NCBI RefSeq assembly: GCF_030272615.1
Contig: NC_081413.1
Coordinates: forward strand, 558,721,945-558,781,944
Direction: 5' to 3'
Source: Cryptomeria japonica
Lineage: Eukaryota > Streptophyta > Pinopsida > Cupressales > Cupressaceae
Length of the DNA: 60,000 nucleotides
The position numbers were made by a program, and so were the translations under genes. The notes under the pieces were generated by a model that saw nothing but the letters and a program-made list of their open reading frames with translations, was not told the DNA's origin and did no database searches. This document shows positions 36,689 through 46,805 of this stretch, piece after piece. The stretch's first letter is position 1. Each line of letters begins with the position of its first letter.

Positions 36689-38221
36689 TGTTGAGAATGG
36701 ATGTCTCATATTTATTGGTTGAGATCTCGTTTAGATGACAGTTGGTTTCCGTAGTGATCTGTTCAGTATGAATAACTTTTGTGTTATTGATAATCTTCAA
36801 AGGGAATTGAATAATCTTTGTGTTATTGATATGCACTCGCCTAGAGAAGTAGTGATTTTGGTATAGCAATTGGGTTCGGTAAGACTCTACTAGGCAGTTT
36901 GTAGAAGTCACCCCTTCTACCGATATCAGCGTGATAGTTGATGTGTCTTGCCGACACGAAGCATTATATTGGTATAACTTGTAGTTTCGGTATGTCTCCC
37001 ACAACAATCATCCAAAGTTATGTTGCTACACTAACAAGCCTGAGATCGATATAGCTTTGGTGAAGTCTTGGTGAAGACAAGATTTCAGTGTAGCTTCGGG
37101 TTTCGATAAGATTGTCTGAAGGAGGTATTGAAAGTATCACTTTGTGCCGATAAAGGCTATATCAGTAATGATGGTGTTGAAGTCTTGGAAGCAAAGAGGT
37201 GTTCAGTATGACGTTAGCTTTCGCTAAGACTTACCAAGCCAGTATCACACAAAAGTATTATCAGTCGAACTTGAGTTTTCAGTAGTCGAAGTCACCTTTT
37301 TGACAAAGTGCGATCGACTGATAAGAAACTTGTGAGGGGCCCATTATCGAGGATCAAAGATCGGATGAAACAAAGCTTGATAACAATGAACTAGTGAGTT
37401 ACACTTCCATTGGGTGGCGATTAACCGAATAAGCTGATAAGATGGTCTTGGTGTGGACCACGATTGACTCATGCTAACATGCTAAGTTGGAAGCTGGTGA
37501 TTGGTCTGTGTTGGAGTATTTGTCGATATTATTTGAGATTTGGTTGGGACCATGATAGAATCATGTTGACTTTCTGAGTTGTCTGTTGGTGATTGGTAAA
37601 AACTAGAATGACCCAGAGGAAGTGATGGTTATTGACATTCTAAGAAGTTTGATAGTTGGAAGATGGTGTAACTGAAACAAACCATTTTCTTGAGCAGAGA
37701 TATAATCATCTGAAGGAATGGTTACCTTGCATAAACATTTATAATTGAGGTCAAAAAGACGGTTACCTTATAGACCAGAAGTCAGTAATGACTCATTTTG
37801 ATGGTTGGATGCTAAGGGTGACGATTGGAGGTTGATGAGTGGCTGGTCTATGTTGGATGTCGAATTGTAGAACATTGTACTTGCTGCCTGTGTGGTGCAT
37901 GGGTCGAATTCTATCTATAGGTTGAATGGTGTCAGAACATAGACTGTGTAATATGCGCCTAAGAGCTAAATCTATACCTTGTATGTAATATTCATTTTAC
38001 TGTAATACAAGAGATTGTCTTTGGTGGTGGTTTTTTACCCGTAAGTGTTTTCCCATGTAAATTATGTGTTCTCTTTGTGCTTGTGTGAATCTTTTGTTTG
38101 CTCTGTTATCTTGTTAATGTGCATCTTAGTGACTGTAATCTGAAACTGAAAATCACCTCTGCTACTCTCCCCATTGAATTAAACATGGTGGAAGGCATTC
38201 CCATGTTGTTCTTTCCTTACA
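36689..38221 (+). repeat. Element F 5' LTR (copia)
   Basis: The right end (TTCCTTACA at 38221) is fixed by the primer site three bases on. The left end is placed at TGTTGAGAATGG (36689) by its TG start and is less certain. The body has the TCGGTAAGAC-type repeated words (TTCGGTAAGACT near 36874, TTCGGTATGTC near 36985, TTCGCTAAGACT near 37227) also found at 22190-22720. No 3' partner was found in the window. Confidence 0.6.
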
Positions 38222-38223
38222 AG

Positions 38224-38235
38224 TGGTATCAAAGC
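38224..38235 (+). promoter_or_regulatory. Element F primer binding site
   Basis: TGGTATCAAAGC, two bases (AG) after the LTR end. It is a near match to the initiator-Met type; the same two-base spacing and the same TGGTATCAAAG occur in element G. Confidence 0.85.
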
Positions 38236-38325
38236 TTGGCTTGTGTTATCCTTGTGGTTAGAACAAGTTGTTTGTGTTAATTCTGTTGTGAGAGTTTTCC
38301 AAAAAATTGCTAATTGCAAATTGAG

Positions 38326-39125
38326 ATGGCAAGCACATAAGGAAAAGTAGACACTGAAAAGTTCAATGGTAGAAACTATGAGTTGTGGAAATTCAAGATG
38401 GAAGAGTTGTTGGTGGACAAAGACCTTTGGGTTGCAGTGTCTAGATTTAAACCATTAGACATGAAACATGAAGATTGGGATCTCACAGATAGGAAAGCCA
38501 AAGGGATGATTAGACTTTGTCTTACAGATTATATTCTATTGAATGTTCATGGGGAGAAGAAAACAAATACTCCATGGAAGAATCTTGGTGACATTTATCA
38601 GGGAAAGTATCTAGTGAACAAGTTATTCTTGAGGAAAAATTTGTAACCCTTGAAGATGAATGAAGGTACGTGCCTGTTGTAGACCATTTGAATACCTTCA
38701 ACATGATTTTTGCATAGCTAACTTTTGTGGGTGTAACAATCAATGGCAAGGATCGTTGCATGCCTTTGTTATGTTCCTTTCCTGACACATGGGATCATCT
38801 TCTGATGGCCATTGGAAGTACACCAACCAATTTAAAAATGGAAGATATGGTTGCTTCGCTGCTGTCAGAAAAAGCATGGAGGAAATCTTTTGAGATGGTC
38901 AAAGAAGCTTTGGCTGTGAAGGGCAGATCAAAGGAAAAAGGAAAGCAAATGGATAGGACGTCCAAATCCAAGTCACAGGGGAGATCAAAGTCTCCGAGAA
39001 AGAAGTCCAAGGAGAGGTGCTGGAATTATGGGCATATTGGCCATTTCTGAAAGAATTGTGAGGAGAAGGGAAAGAAGAATGCTTCTGACACTAATTCTTC
39101 TCAGAGTGACGCTAGTGCATGCAGT
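38326..39125 (+). pseudogene. Element F copia gag
   Basis: Start ATG at 38326, about 90 bp after the primer site. The frame has a TAA at codon 5, then KFNGRNYELWKFKMEELL and DRKAKGMIRLCLTDYI, typical copia gag. A frameshift near 38640 leads to PVVDHLNTFNMIFA, then INGKDRCMPLLCSFPDTWD, LKMEDMVASLLSEKAWRK and a Lys/Ser/Arg-rich tail. The zinc knuckle reads CWNYGHIGHF-stop-KNC near 39019-39060: the second Cys has become Tyr and a stop follows. No protease or pol is seen downstream, so the element is gutted after gag. Confidence 0.85.
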
Positions 39126-40822
39126 GCTACCTTGGCAACATGACATCTCAATAGAAGCGAGTCTTGGTATTGAGTACATTTATCATTTTCTTAGAGAGAT
39201 TCATAATGGTGCAACATTGTGTTGAATCTTAGCATGGTTTGATCATGAAGGTGCTTTGGAATACCAAGAGACTTGTGGATCTGTTGAAGAGCTATTTTTC
39301 TAGGTCCTATTTCTTTGGGGTAGTACTAGATGAGATAGTTGTAGTTCTACATGCATGCTTCGTGTATGGTGAGAGGAGGTGAAATGATTTCTCTGCATGG
39401 GGATATTGATAGTGGTTGGTCACTTAGAATTTCTATGGCGGTGCTTGGTGGATTCCTAGATTATGGTGCTCAAAGTGGACTTGATTGGAAAATCGGATGT
39501 GTGTTTGATCTGGTGCTTAAGTCATGGTTGTTAGCCTGAATTTTCTCTTTGAGATCTTATTTTTCATATAGCTAATGTGATAGTGAGTTTGTGTGTAGCT
39601 GATTGGATCTACGAGTTATGCAGTTGTGTGGGCCACTCACCTATTTAGTTGTAGAGGGATAGCTCAAAAGTGGATTGTCTATATACACGAGGTTTGATTC
39701 AGTGCTTATGCAGACTTGTTAGCTAGCCTTGTCTATGGTCACTTGTGCATTGGTGTAGATTATTTGAGATAAGAGAATAGATGATAATTGAGTACCTGGA
39801 TAATCAATTATGGGATCCTGTAGCATGTTGTATTTTTCTTGGTTTGGAGATCTTGGTTTAACTTGGTGAAACTGACAGCACACCCGTGTGTGAGGACCTC
39901 AAAGATTTTCAGATTGGGAGATGGTGTGTCATGATGCTTGGAGAGAGCAATACCGCAGTTCAGTGGGATCTTGAGCAATGATTGCGTATTCATCATTGGA
40001 TGGTGAATTATCTTCTTAGTGTGCAAATGTTTGGAGGACGCCTTAGATCCCGTTTCTACAGAAGGGTCTCACATTTTTGGGTACACTTGTAGGAAGATGA
40101 TGATCTTTGTGATATTTGAAGATGTTGACATCTTGAGGGCTCAAGGATTTCTTGTTTGATGTGTTTCTATGCTTGATAGGTGATGTTGGTTGAGAGTATG
40201 ATGCTATTATGTCATGGTAAACTATTGGGACTAGTTTAGAGTTTTGGCACATTACATTTCTATTGAGACCGTGGTTTGTTCACTTGGAGCATGTGATCTC
40301 CTAAGAGGGGATGGTTAGATCATGATGTCATGATAGGTTCTTGATTCTACAGATTGGAGCTTTGATAATGGTTTGGTAAGTTTTCTTTGTGTTGGGTGCA
40401 TTGGTCAAATGTCTGAGAACCTCATAGGAATGTAGAAATGTAGTTGGAGTTTGGCATGGATTGATCAATTGCTGGTACTCATGGATACATAGAGACTTAG
40501 GCGAGTCTATAATTCTTTTGAGAAGAGAGATGTTTGCTAAGATGGTTACTCTTGATGAGATTTCAGCTGGAATTCAATGGAGCCCACATCTCGGTTGAAT
40601 GTGAGTTCAACAGAGACCTATGAGGAGATTTCTCTTGGATTCAAAAGTCTGTTATCACTCCTCAAATTACTCTACAAAAATCATTTCGGGAAGATTGGTC
40701 AAGACAACCGTTCATGCTGATAAGCTCATCGGTTGAAAAGGGAAGACTGCTGGTTCAACTAGATGTTATCTGGATGTTTCTAAGTCTGTCGGTTGAGATT
40801 CCTGTATTACCGGTTGTCGCCT
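39126..40822 (+). other. Region downstream of element F gag, no recognised coding
   Basis: About 1.7 kb of somewhat GC-richer sequence with GTGG/TTGGAGT words but no protease, integrase or RT motifs in any frame. It may be the 3' non-coding part of element F, joined to gag by a large deletion. Confidence 0.4.
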
Positions 40823-41012
40823 ATGTACTGGCCTAATTTTTCCTAACCAGTTACCTCTTGTATACCGGTCTACTCACTTCTTAGTCAGTTACCTCCTATA
40901 TACCTGTCTACTCACTACTTAGCCGGTTCACCCCTGTATACCAGTCTACTCAATCCTTAGTCGGTTAACCCCTGTATACCGGTCTACTCACTGCCGATAG
41001 GAATAAGGACTC
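40823..41012. repeat. 38-bp minisatellite, 4-5 copies
   Basis: TATACC(G/T/A)GTCTACTCA starts at 40861, 40899, 40937 and 40975, an exact 38-bp period. A more diverged copy (TATGTACTGG) precedes at about 40822. Each unit contains a CCGGT or CGGTT word. The copies differ mainly by transitions. Confidence 0.92.
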
Positions 41013-41059
41013 TTGTTCTTCACCGATTACCCTTTACTCCTTTACCAATGGACTGTGGA

Positions 41060-41940
41060 GACTTAGAAGATGATGTTGCTGTTAGTGAACATATTTTTTC
41101 TTTCTTTTAATTGAATTAATTCAAAGCTCTGTTAGCCTTTTTGAAAAACAAAAGTTCAACTAAACAGTTGGTTAAGTGTGACATACATCACTTCCCTCTG
41201 AATTTTAGATAGGTACATCTCCCTCCATTAGTTATTCAAAGAATAATCTAACTAAATAAAACTGATATGCTTTTAACCTGAAAGCACGTAAGGCTGCCTA
41301 TTTCATTCTTAGATGAGAGACCGACAATATGCAAATATTTCAGAAAAACTTTCTTCAAGATGCTTCACCACAAAAATCAGAAGTAATCAAAGCAAAGTTC
41401 AATAACACTGATTTCAACACTTCATAAAAATAAACAAGAGAATCAAAGTCTCTTTTCAACCATATATATTCCTAAACAACACAGAAAGAAGCTCCAGATT
41501 AATAATAGCATTCACCATCAGAAAGATAATCACAGACAATTTGACTGGATTAATATTTGCAAAGAAACATTACTCCATGGATTCAAACTCAAAGATTTAA
41601 AACCTCAAAATGCATACGATCTTTATATGTATATTCCATGCAACAAATACATAAAGATACACACATAAGTTCCTTCCAATTTCAGATTCTGGAAAAAATG
41701 ATCACTTCCTTCTGACAAACAAAATTTTCTAATTTTTAAGTCTACTATTCTAACCCCTTCTAAATCCCTTTCATCTAACTTATAGTAGTCTTTTTGAAGA
41801 ACATAGGAGGTCTCCCTGAAAACCCGACCTCCTCTGAAATAGTTATAAAACTAACAGAGTATTTAGGGAACAGATGTTCCGAAGTAATTGCAAGGTATTT
41901 GAAAAGCATTAAAAAACAAAAACAAAGCATAAGAATCAAA
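41060..41940. other. AT-rich stretch 3' of the large minus-strand frame
   Basis: No homology is seen. It is the 3' flank of the 41941-45037 frame and could include its untranslated region. Confidence 0.5.
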
Positions 41941-44900
41941 TTATGCTTCATCTCCAACGTCATCTCCTCTTCCACTTTTCCAGGCATCATGGGTAGTTGT
42001 AAGCTCTTGAATCATAGACTGACTCGGATTCTTCATGGCATTAATTTTCGCCTTTGCAACTTCCTTTTCCCACCCGTGTTTTACCATTTTCTCGGCATGT
42101 TTAGGTAACTGATCATTGCCAATGAATGTCAAGGATTCAATTTGGGCAATCTGTGTTATATCTTCAGAAGTAAAGTTTCCCTTGGCCCTAACTTTCTCCA
42201 TGTGCAATTTAAATGCATTTACCACGTCTTATGTATTCAGCCTACAAATTCCTAGTTGCCAATCATGATATGGGTTAACCACTTTATTATCATTGACCAA
42301 GCTATATTGAAGTTCTTGGAGCTCGTAAACGGAGGCTTTGGCATTAGAGATTACAACCTTGAATGTAATTACCCACCACGCTATAGTTTTCTTCAACACA
42401 AAGAGCTGGCACTCATCATTTACCAATTTTATTGAATTTTCTGCTAAAAACTCAGTGGCTCCATATTTTTCTATCTTGGTGAACATGGGTAATACGTTTT
42501 CCCACTTATGCTCCTCTTTTTCCCATTGCACAACCTGATTTTGGATCTCCGCAATGAGGTTTTGAATTTCATCACATAGCTTCCTGGAATCTGTAATATA
42601 TTTTTTGCCATCCCTGATCACCCCTTCAATCCATTTTTCTATGGCCCCTGCGATGCTCTTGGCTCGCTGAACTTGATTCATTAGTTTCTTGTTCTCCAGT
42701 GAAGTGGGATCAAAGTTTTCTGAAGCTTACGATATAGGAAGTTTTCCAAAACAACCTAGGCTATCAATGAATTGGGCTAAAACCTTGATATGCCATTTCA
42801 ATTCCTTTTTCTGTTGTTTGCCTTTCTCTGAACTGGTGATAATCTTCTTAGCCATCACATTGAAAAGGTGGTTATCAGAGTCCCTGCTCATGTTTCTGAG
42901 ATCTACTTTGGTAACTTCAAAATATTCTGCATTTATTTCTTTACTTTCATCCTTGGGTTTATAGGAAGCAATTTCAGCAACCCATCTCCTGGTCTTTTCA
43001 TCAGCGTCCAACCTAGTGGTTGTTTTGAACTTCTTTTGGTTAGGACCTTTTTCCATGTATTTGAACACCATGTTTTGAATTGGGATGGACACTGGGATCG
43101 AGCTCTGTTTCTTACTTACTGAAGTAGTTAACCATTTGGGAGTTGTGCTTGAACTAGCTGTTCTTCCAATTACTTTAGGTGGCAGTGTCATGGCTACAAT
43201 GATTGCATGGGAATCCGTGGTGTTGACAATGTCACTATCAAGGTCCTCGACCTCAAAAATCTGAGGATTGAGGGTCTTGTCTTTCACCTCTGTGTCTCTG
43301 ACCTGGTCCATTTTCTTCTGTGCAACACTCTGTGACCTTGTATATCGAGGAGCAGGACAGTTCAAAGCAGGATTAGGCTCGTGCTTGGTGTGAGATGACT
43401 TCCTATTTTTACCTACATGAACATGCATATAAGTGGGGTTAGAAAAGCTTTTTGGAGAACGTAGAGAAACCGCATTATATCTTGCAAGACCAATCTTGAT
43501 GCCTGATTTCATTGTTCTTTTCTTATTAACACAATCTACAATTCTCTCCAAGACTCTTTTTGTTTTGAGTTGTATATCATCTTCTTCTTCCACATCCCAA
43601 TTAATACAAAATGTTTCAGGTTCAGTTTGATCTAGATACCGAGGTTCAAATAGCTCTAGATTATCTTCTTCGATCCCACTTATATCAAGTTTCAGCTACA
43701 GTGAAACTACCTGTTCCAGAACCATTCTCATATTTTCTCTCCCGAACACTTCAAGTTCATCACAACAATCTTCCCAAAAGTCTTCCAAGTGTGGGATAGG
43801 AAGGTGCGGCATCAAACCAAGGCTCTGTGAAAAACCTTTATTATCAAAGCCATTCCTTTCTTGATACAGTTTAAAATTAAAATTCTTCAAGTCAACTCCT
43901 ATGCTCAACGCATCTGACATTGAACTACAAGATAAAGTGCCCAATTGAACAGGGAAATGATCTTCCCATTTATCTTTGGGTTGAGCTTTCTTAATTACAG
44001 CAGACAACTGTCTACAAATCTCAGCAAGAAAAAAAATTTGAACAAAAACGAGGAATTCTGAAAGGTTCTTCTTCGAAACCACTTACCCTTATATAAAAGA
44101 AATGAGGAAATTGAACAAGGAAGCTACCATATCTTTTCACCAAGGCCTGGGCGTCTTTAGACATCCTTTTTGATTTAATGTTCTTCAATTCATAACACAA
44201 GTCCCCCAGGAAAGCATTATGCACTCTCCTGAAATCTTGTAATGCATTATCTCTTTGCAGCATGGGGTAAAATTCATATACAGAAACATCCCCTTCAGCA
44301 GGTTGCCTAGGAATTCCCATTATCTCTTTGGTGCATGCCAAACAATATATCAAATAAGAAGACATGAAGAAATTTTGTTTGAACTTCTTTGCCATGCTCA
44401 GTTGTTCTCTCATAGAGTCAGCAATAAGCTCTGCTTAGTCAAGGAACTGCTTTCCCTCCAACACCAGTTGCACATAACAGTAAATCCAGTCATCAAAATT
44501 GTAGGCTTCAGTTAAACCTCTAAATCGGTGTAACAACATAACATCATGAATATGCGGAAGCATGTGATTTTTGTTGGGGTATTTAGGTAGCCTAGAGCCA
44601 CCTCTCTGAGGAACTATCAACCAATGCTTCACTATATTGTTTCGGTGTCCACTCTTGTCTGCATTGAACTCAGTGATTGATTGGACAGGGGAAAAATTTG
44701 AGAACTTGTAATTTGGCAATTTGAAAACAGAAGAAATGACTTCCCGATTAATCATGAGGAGGGTTTCACCATTGTCCCTCTTGATAGTTTCAGAAATAGG
44801 GTCATATTGCATAATGTACTCCCTAACTAATTCTGGGCAAGGAATAGCAGGTGGGAAAGCTGCTGCCTCTATCAGGCCACTACTTAGAATTTCTAGACTA

Positions 44901-45037
44901 AAAGAACCATCACTACCATTAAACGTCCTTTCCTTCAAGGCTTCCAAATTCTCCCCTTTCAGGTCTGTGTCACTGACAATGGGTTCTGTGCAAGCAAGAC
45001 TGAAAATATTTCTGAAAAGATTCAGAGTGGACTTCAT
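41941..45037 (-). pseudogene. Large decayed gene of unknown family, ~1030 codons
   Basis: Six open pieces on the minus strand (45037-44435, 44413-44021, 44082-43696, 43593-42727, 42681-42229, 42225-41941) belong to one original frame. The breaks are a TAA at 44435-44437, a net one-base frameshift near 44060, a TAG at 43696-43698, a TAA at 42727-42729 and a TAA at 42229-42231. Each stop is one C-to-T step from CAA or CAG. The start is the ATG at 45037. The first ~330 residues look globular (LLMINREVISSVFKLPNY, HWLIVPQRGGSRLPKYPNK, FDDWIYCYVQLVLEGKQF). The next ~250 are polar and probably disordered (VEEEDDIQLKTKRV, RYTRSQSVAQKKMDQ). The last ~280 are helical, coiled-coil-like (IQNLIAEIQNQVVQWEKEE), ending in GRGDDVGDEA. 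I recognise no enzyme motif. The N-terminal part only vaguely recalls plant transposon-associated domains. Confidence 0.75.
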
Positions 45038-45127
45038 AATTTATAACCAACAACCCTTATCTCTCCCAACAATTTTATTACGAGAGAGAAAAACAACTAA
45101 AAATCACTAGAGAAGATAGGGATCAAA

Positions 45128-45150
45128 ACTCACCTTCACAGCTGATACCA
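45128..45150 (-). promoter_or_regulatory. Primer-site-like and splice-donor-like motifs upstream of the large frame
   Basis: On the minus strand, TTGGTATCAGC (45151-45141) is followed at once by TGTGAAG and GTGAGT (AAG at 45136-45134, GTGAGT at 45133-45128), about 90 bp before the ATG at 45037. The first resembles an initiator-Met primer site; the second is a consensus plant 5' splice site. Either the frame belongs to an LTR element in gag position, or it is an exon after a short intron. I could not find an LTR pair around it. Confidence 0.35.
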
Positions 45151-45479
45151 ATCGAACGACTACCAACAAACAAACCTTCGACCAGACACTTCATAGCAAT
45201 GAAGAACAGGTTTTAAAAATAAATCACTTCATACCTTATAGCAAATGAAGCGCCAAAAGTTCATTTAGTGCATTAATTTGGGCCATCAACTCACATGAGC
45301 CGAGCATTGGGATTTGACATCACGCGTGTGTATTGAATGCACGATAGCACTCGTGACGTAACTACCAATTCCCAAAAATGATTACTTGCCTTCAAAAATC
45401 GACTGGTTGACATCACCCGAGATATGGCCAAATCTTCATCACACTTAGCAATAAATGCACCATCATGTCGTTTTGTCTT

Positions 45480-45850
45480 TTCTATGGGACCCACATGATT
45501 TGAACATTCATGAACCATTTGAACTGACTTCATGAGGGTTCAGGTAGTTCAAAGCATATGTTATGCCAAGGAGATTTTCCTTTGGAGAAGATTAACTTTG
45601 TTGATTGCCGCTAGTCCTTTGAACTTCATCGAACATGTTGAACATCACTAAACTGTTTGAACTAGGTTCAAACGATTCATAGTCTGGAGAAAGAGTATAT
45701 GAAACATCATCTGCGACCATGTGCAAAACACTTGATATAAACGTTAGCCCGAAAATGTTTTAGACACAACTTACAACCCGCGGTACCTAAATGAACACTA
45801 TGAACTCTTTTCAGGATGGTTCGAGGGGTTCATGAGGTTCAAATAGACCA
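45480..45850. repeat. Cluster of GTTC/GAAC half-sites
   Basis: More than a dozen GAAC or GTTC words lie in 370 bp, including the imperfect palindrome TTTGAACTAGGTTCAAAC near 45648-45665 and TTTGAACTTCATCGAACATG near 45616. It lies upstream of the large minus-strand frame. It could be a promoter region or part of a degenerate repeat; spacing is irregular. Confidence 0.4.
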
Positions 45851-46558
45851 TTGAAGCGTACTGCTAAGGATTTATAAATGATTTACAGGGGGATTAGGGA
45901 TTGAACCAACAAACTTTTAACAAGACAATGACTCAACTAAAATTTTTGCAAGGTGACTCACTCTTGTTATGAGGGACGAATGACAAGGTAACAGTTGCCA
46001 ACAATGACAACCATTTCATCGGTCATACAAAATGCATCATATTGCCAACAATCCCATGGTAAGCATTGATCATGAAGACAATCAAATATATTGCACAAGA
46101 ATTGTTTGATGAACTTATAAAGGTAGTTAACTCATGTCCTGTATCTTTTTTCTAAATTTATCACAACCTTTTGTTATAAAATATCTTATTTTAGGAGAGA
46201 TTTGAATTTTTTATTATGTGAAATGGACACTCCATAGCAATGAAGAGTAGAAAGTTGAACTTATTTAAGAGAAGGGTTTCTCTAACCATGACAATGAGAT
46301 CCTTATCATCTAATATGTTTTGAAAAATTTCAAACGATATCTGGCTTGTGGTAGGTATGTGGATGAGATAGATTAATATAGCTTGAAGTTCTTCTTGGGT
46401 CAAAATGAATTGGGTGATCAATGAAAAAATGGTTGAGTAAACTCTAAGACTATGTTTTTGAAGTGGTCATTGATGATCTTTGAGTAAAATCACAATAATA
46501 AGTCCCAAACTTGGGAAATGGGTTTTTTTAAACCTAAATGGAGGTGAGAAGTAAGAAA

Positions 46559-46805
46559 CACCTTTGTTTAAAGGTGTAAAATGTGAAAAAAAACTTCAAA
46601 TGAAGGTAATTTCTATAAATAAAAAAAGGGATATTCATTTGAAGGTCCCTTTCTACTCCTTTTCTAAAAAATATTATAAAAGGGATAGAAAGGGACCTTC
46701 AAAGGAAATTCCCTATTTTTTCATTTATAGAAATTACCTTCATTCAAAGTTTTTTTTATATATTTTTTCATGTAAATGACATACCTTCAGACAAAGGTCC
46801 TTGAA
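46559..46805. repeat. Near-perfect hairpin, MITE or foldback-like
   Basis: Left arm 46590-46670 and right arm 46678-46760 are inverted copies with exact blocks GAAGGTAATTTCTATAAAT (46602-46620, pairing with the right arm near 46722-46740) and TTTGAAGGTCCCTTTCTA. The loop is only a few A/T bases near 46670. Weaker pairing extends outward to about 46559 and 46805 (CCTTTGTTTAAAGGT against ACCTTCAGACAAAGG). No protein is encoded. A foldback or MITE element is most likely; a small-RNA precursor is possible. Confidence 0.8.

Noticed and set aside
46191-46421. 76-codon minus-strand frame beginning MITQFILTQEELQ
   Set aside because: Looks protein-like but has no recognisable motif, no neighbours in frame and lies next to a hairpin element; not supported as a gene.
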